Shown piece by piece: positions 56,969 to 64,000 of a stretch of 64,000 nt of DNA. Origin of the DNA: Halomarina litorea (lineage in GTDB: Archaea; Halobacteriota; Halobacteria; Halobacteriales; Haloarculaceae). Under the pieces are notes generated by a model, which saw nothing but the letters and a program-made list of their open reading frames with translations, made no database searches and was not told the origin of the DNA. Both the position numbers and the translations under genes were made by a program. The stretch is from assembly GCF_024227715.1 (NCBI RefSeq), contig NZ_CP100448.1, positions 1,116,001-1,180,000 of the forward strand, given 5' to 3'. Numbering within the stretch: position 1 is the first letter of the stretch; the number at the start of each line of letters is the position of its first letter.

Positions 56969-59743
56969 CTACATGAACGAGCCGAGTCCCGTCTGGGTCT
57001 GCCCCGACTGGACCTCGTCCCACGAGACGCCGATGGCGTCGAGGACCCGCTCGATGGGCCCTTTCAGCGTCTTGTCGAGCATCACCTCCCAGTCCACCTC
57101 GAACTCCTCGGGCAACTGGTCGGCGAACTCGATGCAAATGACGTCCTCCTTCGTGCGGAACTCCCGGTAGACCGGGTCCGACCGGGCGTCGATGTCGAGT
57201 TCCGCCTCGATGCGCTCGTAGAAGTCGTTGTGGACGCTCTTCAGGTAGAGGCGTTTGGGTTTCGAGCCGCGCTGGAAGTTCGTCCCCAGCATGAGGTTCG
57301 CGTACTTCGCCCCCCGGATGTGGGCGGTGTCCGTGTCGTAGTTGTCCAGTCGCTTGCCAATGCCGCCGGGGATGCCCACCTCCTCGACGCTCATCTCGCC
57401 GTCGCGGAACCGCTCGATGACGCCGTGGACGTACTCCTTGGCCTCCTCGCGGTACTCCTCGCCCTCGCCCGTGACGATGAGTTCGAGAACGTATTGCTGG
57501 ACCTCCTTCGTGATGGGGGCGATGTCAGAGCGCTTGTACTCGAAGCCCGTGATGTCGATGTCGTCGACGTCCTTCCCCTCCTTCCAGACGATGTGGCCCG
57601 CGTAGCGCTTCTTCTTGCCCGCCTGGAAGAACCGCCGGTACAGCTTCTCGAACTCGATCTGGAAGCGGTGTTCCTCGGCCCCGAGCTCCTCGCGGGCGAA
57701 GTCGTCGTAGGAGGCGTTGACCGCCTCCTCTATCTCGAAGGACTGCTCGATTGCCTCCTCTTTCGATACCTGTTTCCCCAGCTCCAACATAATCGAATCC
57801 GTGTCACCATATGCGACTTGATGTCCGAGTTCGTTCACCGACTCCTCGGTGAAGTTGATGACCTCCCGACCCGTCGCGGTGACGGCGGCGGCGTTCTCCT
57901 TGTCGTAGAGGCGGAACCGATCCCACCCCGAAACGCCGTAGAGAGAATTCATGATGACCTTCACCGCCGCCTGCTGGCGGTCGTAGGTCTCGTAGGCCTG
58001 ACTGCCGGGGTCGTGTTCGTTCCTGAGACCTTTCTTCTCCTCGCGTTCGTCCAACAGTTCCGTCACCATCTCCCGGATGATGCCGTCCGGTTCCCGCCGG
58101 AAGTGCTGGCCGTTGGGGGCGTGGAACGTCTCGCCGTCGTATTCGGCGGGGTCGACCTTCGTCTCCGGCGAGGCGTTGATGGTCACCATGCACATGGGAT
58201 AGAGACTTTTCAGGTCTAGAACACTTACCATCTCCTTGACGCCCGTGATGGGTTCGAAGACGGCTCCGCCCTCGAACTCCTCGGCCTCCTGGCGGCCCTT
58301 CGAGGGGAGCGCGAACTTCCCGTGGGCCTTGTGGAGGACGTACATGTCCACCGCGTCGCCGGGGGTGGTGGCGTCCTCCAGTTTACAGCCGACGAACGTG
58401 GCCACTTCCTCCCAGAAGGCGACGATGTCCTGTTTGCGGTCGAGTTCGACGCACAGCTCCACGTCGCGCAGGTTGTACTCCAGCAGTCGTTCCGGTTCCT
58501 CCTCCCACAGGTCGCCGATGTCGCCGGGGTAGCGTTCCTTCCCGACGCCCAACTCGACTTCACCCACCGCGTCCAGTCGGTAGGAGTCGAGTTCGGAGAA
58601 CTGCGTGCGCTTGTAGGCGTACAGCAGGTCGAACGCGACCCGGCCCTTGACGTTCGGCCCCTGCCAGTCCGAGCGCCACACCTCGTTCACCCGCGAGAGG
58701 CGGTCCGGGTCGAGGTCGCCCTCCCCGCCCAGCACTTCCAGTCGGTCGATGAAGTACGGGGCGTCGAAGTCGGTGAAGTTCCACCCGGTCAGTACGTCGG
58801 GGTCCGTCTCCTCGACGTAGTCGACGAACGCACCGAGCATCGCCTCCTCGGTGTCGAACCGGCGGACGTCCACGTCCACGGCGTCCTCGATTGGTTCGTA
58901 GCCGTCGAGGGCGTCGGGGCCGGGGGCACCGTCGGGTGCTTCGTAGAGCCAGACGACGTACTCGTCGCGGTAGTTGTCGTGGCTCGTCAGGCAGATGATG
59001 GTCTCCTCGCCCTCCTCGGGGAAGCCGTGTCGGTCGTCCACCTCGATGTCGAAGGTGTTCACCCGGAGGTCGGCCTCCACGTCGACGGCCCGTATCTCCT
59101 GGTGGGGCACGTCGATGGCCCCGTCGTCGGACCGCCGACAGGGCACCCGAATCCCGCTCGTGATGTCCTTGTCGATGAGCAGGCGGTTCGGGAAGAGGAT
59201 GTCCGCCTCGTAGTGGTCGAACCGGTCGCGCAGTTGGCCCACGTCGCGGGGCGTCTGCCCGAGGACCTTCACGAGTCGCTCGCCCCGGATGCCCTCGTAG
59301 AGCACGACCGTCTCGCCATCGTCCTCGGTCTCCAGCCCTCGGAGGCGGTCGTTCTGGAGACGGCTGTCGGCGAAGTCGTCGAGCGTCACGGGGTCCTCGT
59401 CGAACCCGGACCCGTCGAAGGAGTCGATGGGCGCGTAGAAGTACGGGTCGAACTCGCGAACCCGGACGTGTTCGACCTCGTTGTCCGTCGTCCGCCCGAA
59501 GACGTGAAGGACCGGGTGTTCGTTCCGACCGCTCCCCTCGACGGTGTAGTCGACCTGCGTGACGGCGATGTCGACGGTGCCGTCGGGGTCGGGGTACCGG
59601 TAGTCCGACGTGTCGACCACGTCGGCGGCGAGGCCGCCGTCGCCCGCGACCTCCGCTGCTTCTGCCTCCGTCGGGCGGCGGTCGTCGCCGTCCTGAGGCT
59701 CCCCTCGCCCGAAATTCGAGAGGCTGCTCTGTCCTGCGTTCAT
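56969..59743 (-). CDS. polB: Family B DNA polymerase, intein-free
   Basis: A 924-residue replicative polymerase. Exonuclease motifs are NTFDIEVDD (near 228) and GWNFTDFD (near 315). Polymerase motifs are region II SLYPMCMVT, region III AAVKVIMNSLYGV and region I YGDTDSIML (near 645). Inteins often interrupt haloarchaeal polB at these motifs; none is present here. The N-terminus has QSSLSNFG (5-12) and the C-terminus QTGLGSFM (917-924), both like PCNA-binding PIP boxes. Monocistronic. It may replicate together with PolD. Confidence 0.95.
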   Translation of the reverse strand: MNAGQSSLSNFGRGEPQDGDDRRPTEAEAAEVAGDGGLAADVVDTSDYRYPDPDGTVDIAVTQVDYTVEGSGRNEHPVLHVFGRTTDNEVEHVRVREFDPYFYAPIDSFDGSGFDEDPVTLDDFADSRLQNDRLRGLETEDDGETVVLYEGIRGERLVKVLGQTPRDVGQLRDRFDHYEADILFPNRLLIDKDITSGIRVPCRRSDDGAIDVPHQEIRAVDVEADLRVNTFDIEVDDRHGFPEEGEETIICLTSHDNYRDEYVVWLYEAPDGAPGPDALDGYEPIEDAVDVDVRRFDTEEAMLGAFVDYVEETDPDVLTGWNFTDFDAPYFIDRLEVLGGEGDLDPDRLSRVNEVWRSDWQGPNVKGRVAFDLLYAYKRTQFSELDSYRLDAVGEVELGVGKERYPGDIGDLWEEEPERLLEYNLRDVELCVELDRKQDIVAFWEEVATFVGCKLEDATTPGDAVDMYVLHKAHGKFALPSKGRQEAEEFEGGAVFEPITGVKEMVSVLDLKSLYPMCMVTINASPETKVDPAEYDGETFHAPNGQHFRREPDGIIREMVTELLDEREEKKGLRNEHDPGSQAYETYDRQQAAVKVIMNSLYGVSGWDRFRLYDKENAAAVTATGREVINFTEESVNELGHQVAYGDTDSIMLELGKQVSKEEAIEQSFEIEEAVNASYDDFAREELGAEEHRFQIEFEKLYRRFFQAGKKKRYAGHIVWKEGKDVDDIDITGFEYKRSDIAPITKEVQQYVLELIVTGEGEEYREEAKEYVHGVIERFRDGEMSVEEVGIPGGIGKRLDNYDTDTAHIRGAKYANLMLGTNFQRGSKPKRLYLKSVHNDFYERIEAELDIDARSDPVYREFRTKEDVICIEFADQLPEEFEVDWEVMLDKTLKGPIERVLDAIGVSWDEVQSGQTQTGLGSFM

Positions 59744-59896
59744 TGACGGTGGCTTCGGTTCCTCCGGTAAAAACCCCCGCGGTCGCCACCGACGCCCCCG
59801 CCCGCGGGCGTGGAACCGGCGGCCCGTCCCACCGTGGCGGGAGTTGCAGTAGACACAAGACCTTTACCATGTGATAGCATACCAGTGGGGACGACA

Positions 59897-60079
59897 ATGG
59901 TCGATATAGACGTCCAGTCGGACGGTGAGCCGTTTGGTGAACCGAGCGAGGCGGCCGACGACGCCATCGCGTCGACGGAGTCCTACGAGACCGACGACGG
60001 AATCGTCCTCTTCGACGGGGACAACCTCCTCGCCTGGATTCAGGCGAACTCTGCGGTGCGACTCGACGACGCGGCGTAA
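59897..60079 (+). CDS. Small acidic protein, 60 residues (DUF7331-like)
   Basis: A 60-residue protein that begins MVDIDVQSDGEPFGEPSE and contains STESYETDDGIVLFDGDN followed by LLAWIQANSAV. From memory this ESYE(T/E)xxGxVxxDxxNxLAWIQ pattern belongs to the haloarchaeal DUF7331 family. It is acidic and may be largely disordered in its first half. It is divergent from polB and in the same direction as the next two genes. TATA-like sequence tttacc lies at about 59864. Function unknown. Confidence 0.7.
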   Translation: MVDIDVQSDGEPFGEPSEAADDAIASTESYETDDGIVLFDGDNLLAWIQANSAVRLDDAA

Positions 60080-60129
60080 GCGACTTCGCGGATGAGGAGA
60101 CTTTTTTCACCGGGGTTCGAAGACGAGGC

Positions 60130-60519
60130 GTGAGTCCCTTCGAGGAGGACGACAGCGACGACTACTGGCCCGACGAGCCGAAGGAGTTCGACCCGGACAG
60201 CATCGGGCCGAAGGTGGACATCCCCGAGGCACCGTCGTTCGACGGCGACGCGGACGACGACGTGGTCCAGTCGTTCTGGGCGGCGGTCCTCCTCGCCAAC
60301 TTCGGCCTGTTCGCCGCCAGCCTCGGCCTCATGCTCGTCGTCTTCCAGGGCCGGTACGAACTCGGCGGCTTCGTCTTCGCCCTCGGCGCCCTCGGCCTCC
60401 TCTTCACCTACCGGCGCTACCGGGCATTCCAGGGTCAGAGCGGGGACGAGGAGGGACAGTCGGAGTCGGACGGTCCCGACGTGGCCGACACGCCGGACGC
60501 CACGGACGACAACGACTAA
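60130..60519 (+). CDS. Two-helix membrane protein (DUF7322-like)
   Basis: A 129-residue protein from GTG 60130. An acidic 48-residue N-terminus (FEEDDSDDYWPDEPKEFDPD) is followed by two helices (about 50-72 and 78-96), a basic turn TYRRYRAFQ, and an acidic tail. From memory it matches DUF7322. It may be co-transcribed with the genes on both sides, given the short gaps (50 and 24 bp). There is no catalytic motif. Confidence 0.7.
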   Translation: MSPFEEDDSDDYWPDEPKEFDPDSIGPKVDIPEAPSFDGDADDDVVQSFWAAVLLANFGLFAASLGLMLVVFQGRYELGGFVFALGALGLLFTYRRYRAFQGQSGDEEGQSESDGPDVADTPDATDDND

Positions 60520-60543
60520 CCCCGCCGGGCCGTCCCTCCCGGT

Positions 60544-60981
60544 ATGCGAAGCGTCCGCGCCGACGGCACGCGCTACCTCCTCGTCAAGCAGTCCGGCGAC
60601 TCCTCGCTCGTCCGAAACCCGACGACCGGCGAGGAGCGTTACCTCCCGAACGACGACCTCGAACCCGCGGGCGGGGAGTCACCGCTGGAGACGGCTGCCC
60701 GCGCGGTCCCCGAGGCGGCCCGGCGAGTCCTCTCCGCGGTCCACGACGACCGCTCGCTCGGCCTCCTGCTGGAACTCGACCGGCGCGGCCCCCTCGCCGC
60801 CGTCGACCTGATGGGCGACTACGACTACTGCGAGAGCGACGTTCACGGCCTGCTGGCGGAGTTCCGGGCCGCGGGGCTGGTCGAGGAGGCGACGGTGGCC
60901 GGTCAGCGCGGCTACGACACGACGCCCCTCGGAGGCGAGGGGTTGGCGCACCTGCGCGGGAAGGACGGGACGGACGAGTAG
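60544..60981 (+). CDS. Winged-helix-like protein (DUF7346-like)
   Basis: A 145-residue protein. The N-terminal 45 residues form a small beta domain (MRSVRADGTRYLLVKQ), and the rest (about 60-140) looks like a winged helix: VLSAVHDDRSLGLLLELDRRG, then ESDVHGLLAEFRAAGLVEEATV, then a wing with RGYDTTPLGGEG. From memory it is DUF7346. It ends 8 bp before the converging rad50 gene. A role as a DNA-binding regulator is plausible from the fold but unproved. Confidence 0.75.
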   Translation: MRSVRADGTRYLLVKQSGDSSLVRNPTTGEERYLPNDDLEPAGGESPLETAARAVPEAARRVLSAVHDDRSLGLLLELDRRGPLAAVDLMGDYDYCESDVHGLLAEFRAAGLVEEATVAGQRGYDTTPLGGEGLAHLRGKDGTDE

Positions 60982-60988
60982 TTCCCCT

Positions 60989-63664
60989 TCAGTCCGCGTT
61001 CGTCAGCACCGCCGCCGCCTCGCTCCGCGTGACCGCAGAGCGGTTCGTCGTGGGGTCCTTCTCGACCTGCACGAGGTCGTCGGCCGCCCCGACCAGTTCC
61101 TCGTCGTGGCTCACGACGACGATCTGTTCGACGCCGACCTGCCGCATCGACTCGATGAGTTCGACCAGCTTCGAGACGTGCCCCGAGTCGAGGAACACGG
61201 TCGGTTCGTCGAGGATGAGCGGCGGCATGGGCGCGGCCCCCTCGATGCCCTCCGCCAGCAGGCGGTAGATGGCACAGCGCAGCGAGAGGTTGAACAGCGC
61301 CCGCTCGCCGCCCGAGAGCTGTTCGGGTTCGAGCGCCTCGCCGTCCTTCTGGTAGACGGTCAGCGCGTAGTCGCCGTCGAGTTGGATGCGCGCGTAGGAG
61401 TCGTTCTGATAGACGAGCGAGAACGTCTCATTGAGCAGTGCCTCCAGCTTGCGGACGTTGCGCTGGCGGAGTTCCGCCCTGAGGTCGGCGTACATCGCCT
61501 GTAGCTCCTCGGTCTCCTCGGACAGCGATTCGAGACGCTCGACGGTGGCCGCGAGTTCCTCCCGGCGCTCGCGGAGATCCGCGAGGGCGTCGAGTTCGTT
61601 GCGAATCGCCCCGATGCGGCTCTGTGTCTCGTCGTGCCGTCCTCGCAGTTTCGGGAGCAGTTCCTCGTCGGCGTACTCGATGTACTCCTCCGCGCCCCGC
61701 TTGTTCGCCCGGGCCTCCTCGACCGTCGTCTCGTCGAACTCCTCGGCCAGTCGCTCGCGGCGCTCGCGCTGTTCGCCGAGGCGCTCGCGGCGCTCCTCGT
61801 TGACCTCGTCGGCCTTCGCCCGATCCTCGCGCAGACGCTCGCGTTCGGCCTCGTGATCAGCGATGTCGTCGACGACCTTCCGGAGCGACTCGAGGGTCTC
61901 GACGCGTTCCTTGACGCTCATGCGCTCCCCGTTGACCTCCCCGATGGCGGCGCGCGCCTCGGCGGCGGCCGCCTCGGCTTCCTCGGCCGTCTCACGCCGT
62001 TCGGCAGCCGCCGTCTCCAGCGTCTCAGCCTCCTCGCGGAGCGTGGCGATGCGCTCGCGCTGGCTCTCGACGGTCGCTTCGCGCTCGGCGATGCGCTCGC
62101 GCCGTGCTTCGACGTCGGACGCCGCCTGCTCGATTTCGCCCTCCAGTTCGACCAGTTCGTCGGCGCGTTCGAGGCGCGCCTCTGCGGTCTCGCGCTCCTC
62201 GCGGGCGTCGTCGAGCGCGGCTTCGAGGTCCGCGACCGCCTCTCGACGCTCCTCGATGGCCTCGACGTGCGGCGACCCCTCGACGGCCTGCCCGCACTCG
62301 GGGCACTTCCCCTCGGCTTTCAGGCGTTCGGCCTCCTCCAGCGACTCGCGGGCGTTCTTCAGCTCGGTCTTCCGGGTCGCCTCGGCCTGCTGGCGCTCGC
62401 TGACCGTCTCGGCGACCGACTCGCGGTGGTCGCTCGCCGCGCCCAACTCGCAGGGGGCGTCCTCGAACGCCTCGCGCTTCGCCTCCAGAGTCGACTCGAG
62501 GTCGGCCACCCGTTCGCGCTCCTCGACCAGTCGCTCCTCGGTGTCCTCGACGGTCGATTCGAGGTCGGCGGCCTCCTCGCGTTTGCTCGCCGCGCGCTCC
62601 TCGCGCTCGTCGGCCTCGTCGACGAGGCGGTCGGCCCGGCCGCTCTCCTCCTGGGCGGTCAGGCGGAGGTCCTCGATGCGGTCGCGCAGGTCGTCCGTGC
62701 GCTCGCGGAGGTCGGCGAGACGGTCGGCGGCGGCGTCCGGGTCCGCCGCGTCGAGGCCGGTCTCGGCCAGCAAATCGTCGCGCTCGTCGGCCTTCGCCTC
62801 GATCGCCTCGCGGAGCGTCGAGAGGCGCTCCCGTTGCTGGTCGCGCTCGCGTTCGGTCTCCGCGATCTTCGACTGGAGGGACTCGATTCGCTCTTCGACC
62901 TCCTCCAGTCGTTCGCGCTTCTCGGCGGCCTCCTCGAGGACCCCCTCGTAGTGGTCGCGGGTCCGTTCGGCCTGTTTGCGCTTCTCCTCTTTGGCCTCGA
63001 TCTTCTCGGCCAGTTCGTTGCGCTCGGTCTCCAGTTCGTTCAGCGTGGCGTGGAGGTCCTTCCCCTCCTTCTCCTCGATTCGCGAGACGGTGTCGTCCAG
63101 CAGTTCCCGCTTGCCGTCGAGGACGCGATTGACGCCGATGCGGGCGTTGCTGGCGCGCTCGCGGTACTCCTCCAGTGTCCCGAGCTGGAGGAGGTCGTCG
63201 ATCATGTCCTGTCGCTGACTCGGCGAGGCGTTGATGAGTTTGTTCACCTCGCCCTGCCGGACGTACGCGCAGTTGACGAACGCGCCCGCGTCCATCCGCA
63301 GGAGGTCGGCGACGTACCCGCGCACGTCGCGCGCCCCCTCGACGGGGTCGCCGGGCGTCTCGAGGACGCACTTCGCGGTGGTCGCCCGCTCGCCCGTGTT
63401 GCGCACCCGACGCTCGATGTGGTACTCCTCGCCGCCGTGGGCGAACCAGAGTTCGACGGTGGCCTCCTCCGCGCCGATGGTGACCACCTCGTCGAGGGTG
63501 GTGTCGAGCGCCTTCGCCCCGTACAGCGCGAAGAAACAGGCTTCGAGGAGCGAGGACTTCCCGCTCCCGTTCAGGCCGTGGATGACCGTCACGCCCGGGC
63601 CGAGGGTGAGGTCGGCGTCCGCGTAGCACTTGAAGTTCTCCAGTCGGACCCGCTCGAAGCGCAT
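60989..63664 (-). CDS. rad50: DNA double-strand break repair ATPase Rad50
   Basis: An 891-residue SMC-like ATPase of the Mre11-Rad50 complex. Walker A is GLNGSGKSS (near residue 30-38). A long Glu/Arg-rich coiled coil runs from about 170 to 700, with the zinc hook CPEC at about 455. The ABC signature is LSGGERALFN (near 785), and Walker B with D-loop is LILDEPTVFLD. It starts with ATG at 63662-63664, which overlaps the mre11 stop by one base, so the two are co-transcribed. It resects broken ends and regulates repair. Confidence 0.96.
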   Translation of the reverse strand: MRFERVRLENFKCYADADLTLGPGVTVIHGLNGSGKSSLLEACFFALYGAKALDTTLDEVVTIGAEEATVELWFAHGGEEYHIERRVRNTGERATTAKCVLETPGDPVEGARDVRGYVADLLRMDAGAFVNCAYVRQGEVNKLINASPSQRQDMIDDLLQLGTLEEYRERASNARIGVNRVLDGKRELLDDTVSRIEEKEGKDLHATLNELETERNELAEKIEAKEEKRKQAERTRDHYEGVLEEAAEKRERLEEVEERIESLQSKIAETERERDQQRERLSTLREAIEAKADERDDLLAETGLDAADPDAAADRLADLRERTDDLRDRIEDLRLTAQEESGRADRLVDEADEREERAASKREEAADLESTVEDTEERLVEERERVADLESTLEAKREAFEDAPCELGAASDHRESVAETVSERQQAEATRKTELKNARESLEEAERLKAEGKCPECGQAVEGSPHVEAIEERREAVADLEAALDDAREERETAEARLERADELVELEGEIEQAASDVEARRERIAEREATVESQRERIATLREEAETLETAAAERRETAEEAEAAAAEARAAIGEVNGERMSVKERVETLESLRKVVDDIADHEAERERLREDRAKADEVNEERRERLGEQRERRERLAEEFDETTVEEARANKRGAEEYIEYADEELLPKLRGRHDETQSRIGAIRNELDALADLRERREELAATVERLESLSEETEELQAMYADLRAELRQRNVRKLEALLNETFSLVYQNDSYARIQLDGDYALTVYQKDGEALEPEQLSGGERALFNLSLRCAIYRLLAEGIEGAAPMPPLILDEPTVFLDSGHVSKLVELIESMRQVGVEQIVVVSHDEELVGAADDLVQVEKDPTTNRSAVTRSEAAAVLTNAD

Positions 63665-64000
63665 CAGTAGTCACCCCACGTCGCCTGCCCGTCGCCGTCA
63701 CCCTCACCGTCGTCGCCGTCGCCTGCGACGTCCCCGCCGTCGGCTTCGGCCGTCGCCGCCGGGGAAGGAGCCGCCGCGGAGGGCGGGTCCTCGTCGCCAC
63801 CCTCCGGTTCGTCCGGTGGTGCGGGGTCGGACGCTCCCGGAGGCTCCTCCTCAGCGGTCTCCTCGTCCGTCTCCGGGTCGGCGCGGGCGAACGCCTCGGC
63901 ATCCTCGACGAGTTCGGCGACCCGCGACTGGACGGCCTCGGTGACGTTCGAGTCCGCCACCTTGCTCGCCCGAATGGTCTCGTCGATGTCGCGTGCGGCC
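63664..64000 (-). CDS. mre11: Mre11 nuclease, C-terminal part only
   Basis: The visible last 111 residues run from the right edge of the window. They begin AARDIDETIRASKVADSNVT and continue with a helix, EAVQSRVAELVEDAEAFAR, then a low-complexity tail rich in P, E, D and G that ends WGDY. The catalytic phosphoesterase domain is outside the window. Identification rests on the one-base overlap with rad50 (TGATG) and the typical position of mre11 upstream of rad50 in archaea. The disordered acidic tail is usual for haloarchaeal Mre11. Confidence 0.8.
   Translation of the reverse strand, partial: AARDIDETIRASKVADSNVTEAVQSRVAELVEDAEAFARADPETDEETAEEEPPGASDPAPPDEPEGGDEDPPSAAAPSPAATAEADGGDVAGDGDDGEGDGDGQATWGDY

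Noticed and set aside
56969-59743. Inteins in the DNA polymerase
   Set aside because: Searched at YGDTDS, SLYP and NSLYG motifs: the frame continues without interruption and the total length is normal for an intein-free protein.
61634-63670. Long plus-strand frame opposite rad50
   Set aside because: Mirror of the coiled coil; low-complexity L/R/G content and no start signal.

Overview
The window is a haloarchaeal chromosome segment (class Halobacteria). The evidence is a very GC-rich sequence with acidic proteins, archaeal TATA/BRE promoters close to start codons, an initiator tRNA-Met with an A1-U72 pair, a tRNA-Gln(UUG) with a 31-nt intron, halocyanin and Rieske proteins with twin-arginine signals, archaeal L44e, S27e, aIF2-alpha and Nop10, family B DNA polymerase, Rad50/Mre11 and a haloarchaeal Mrp antiporter. 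I cannot name the genus. No rRNA, CRISPR array or complete insertion sequence is visible.

Layout. 1-2.7 kb: a truncated membrane protein, endonuclease III and two small membrane proteins. 2.7-7.9 kb: a cytochrome bc-type respiratory cluster (halocyanin, Rieske protein, split cytochrome b, and small membrane proteins). 8-12.9 kb: an NAD-kinase-like protein, an M28 peptidase, a polyprenyl diphosphate synthase and an M42 peptidase. 13-19.8 kb: two large YYY-motif (DUF2298) membrane proteins around a dolichol-phosphate-sugar-synthase-like GT2 enzyme, a GtrA protein and the initiator tRNA. The two YYY genes share a nearly identical promoter. 19.9-21.3 kb: DJ-1/PfpI protein and a purine phosphoribosyltransferase.

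21.3-28.3 kb is the accessory part. It has an intact pilin-like gene, a pilin-like pseudogene stopped by one amber codon, an isolated C-terminal fragment of a large membrane protein, a frameshifted gene, about 1.5 kb of lower-GC sequence without genes, an HNH nuclease with four repeats, then an intact operon of a pilin, a single-pass protein and a 625-residue membrane protein. The 16.8-17.1 kb region carries two partial copies of the 3' end of the tRNA, which look like scars of past integration.

28.5-34.9 kb: a complete Mrp Na+/H+ antiporter operon (A to G) in which two tiny open frames bridge A to B and B to C with 4-base overlaps at each end. 34.9-38.5 kb: CoaBC, a flavoprotein, an SRPBCC protein and an aldo-keto reductase. 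39-39.7 kb: a second halocyanin whose copper domain is identical at DNA level, over 409 bp, to the one at 2.7 kb. 40.3-42.6 kb: a translation/ribosome cluster (L44e, S27e, aIF2-alpha, Nop10, PAC2 chaperone). 42.6-51.7 kb: housekeeping and enzyme genes, including an aRF1-like protein that keeps GGQ but lacks NIKS, and a threonine-synthase-like protein lacking the PLP lysine. 51.8-56.8 kb: tRNA-Gln, a DtxR regulator coupled to a ferritin-like protein, and sufCBD. 57-64 kb: DNA polymerase B, three small proteins, rad50 and the end of mre11.

The best candidates for something undescribed are the YYY/GT2/GtrA locus, the coupling micro-ORFs in the Mrp operon, the two pseudo-enzyme-like proteins, and the decaying pilin/membrane-protein island.
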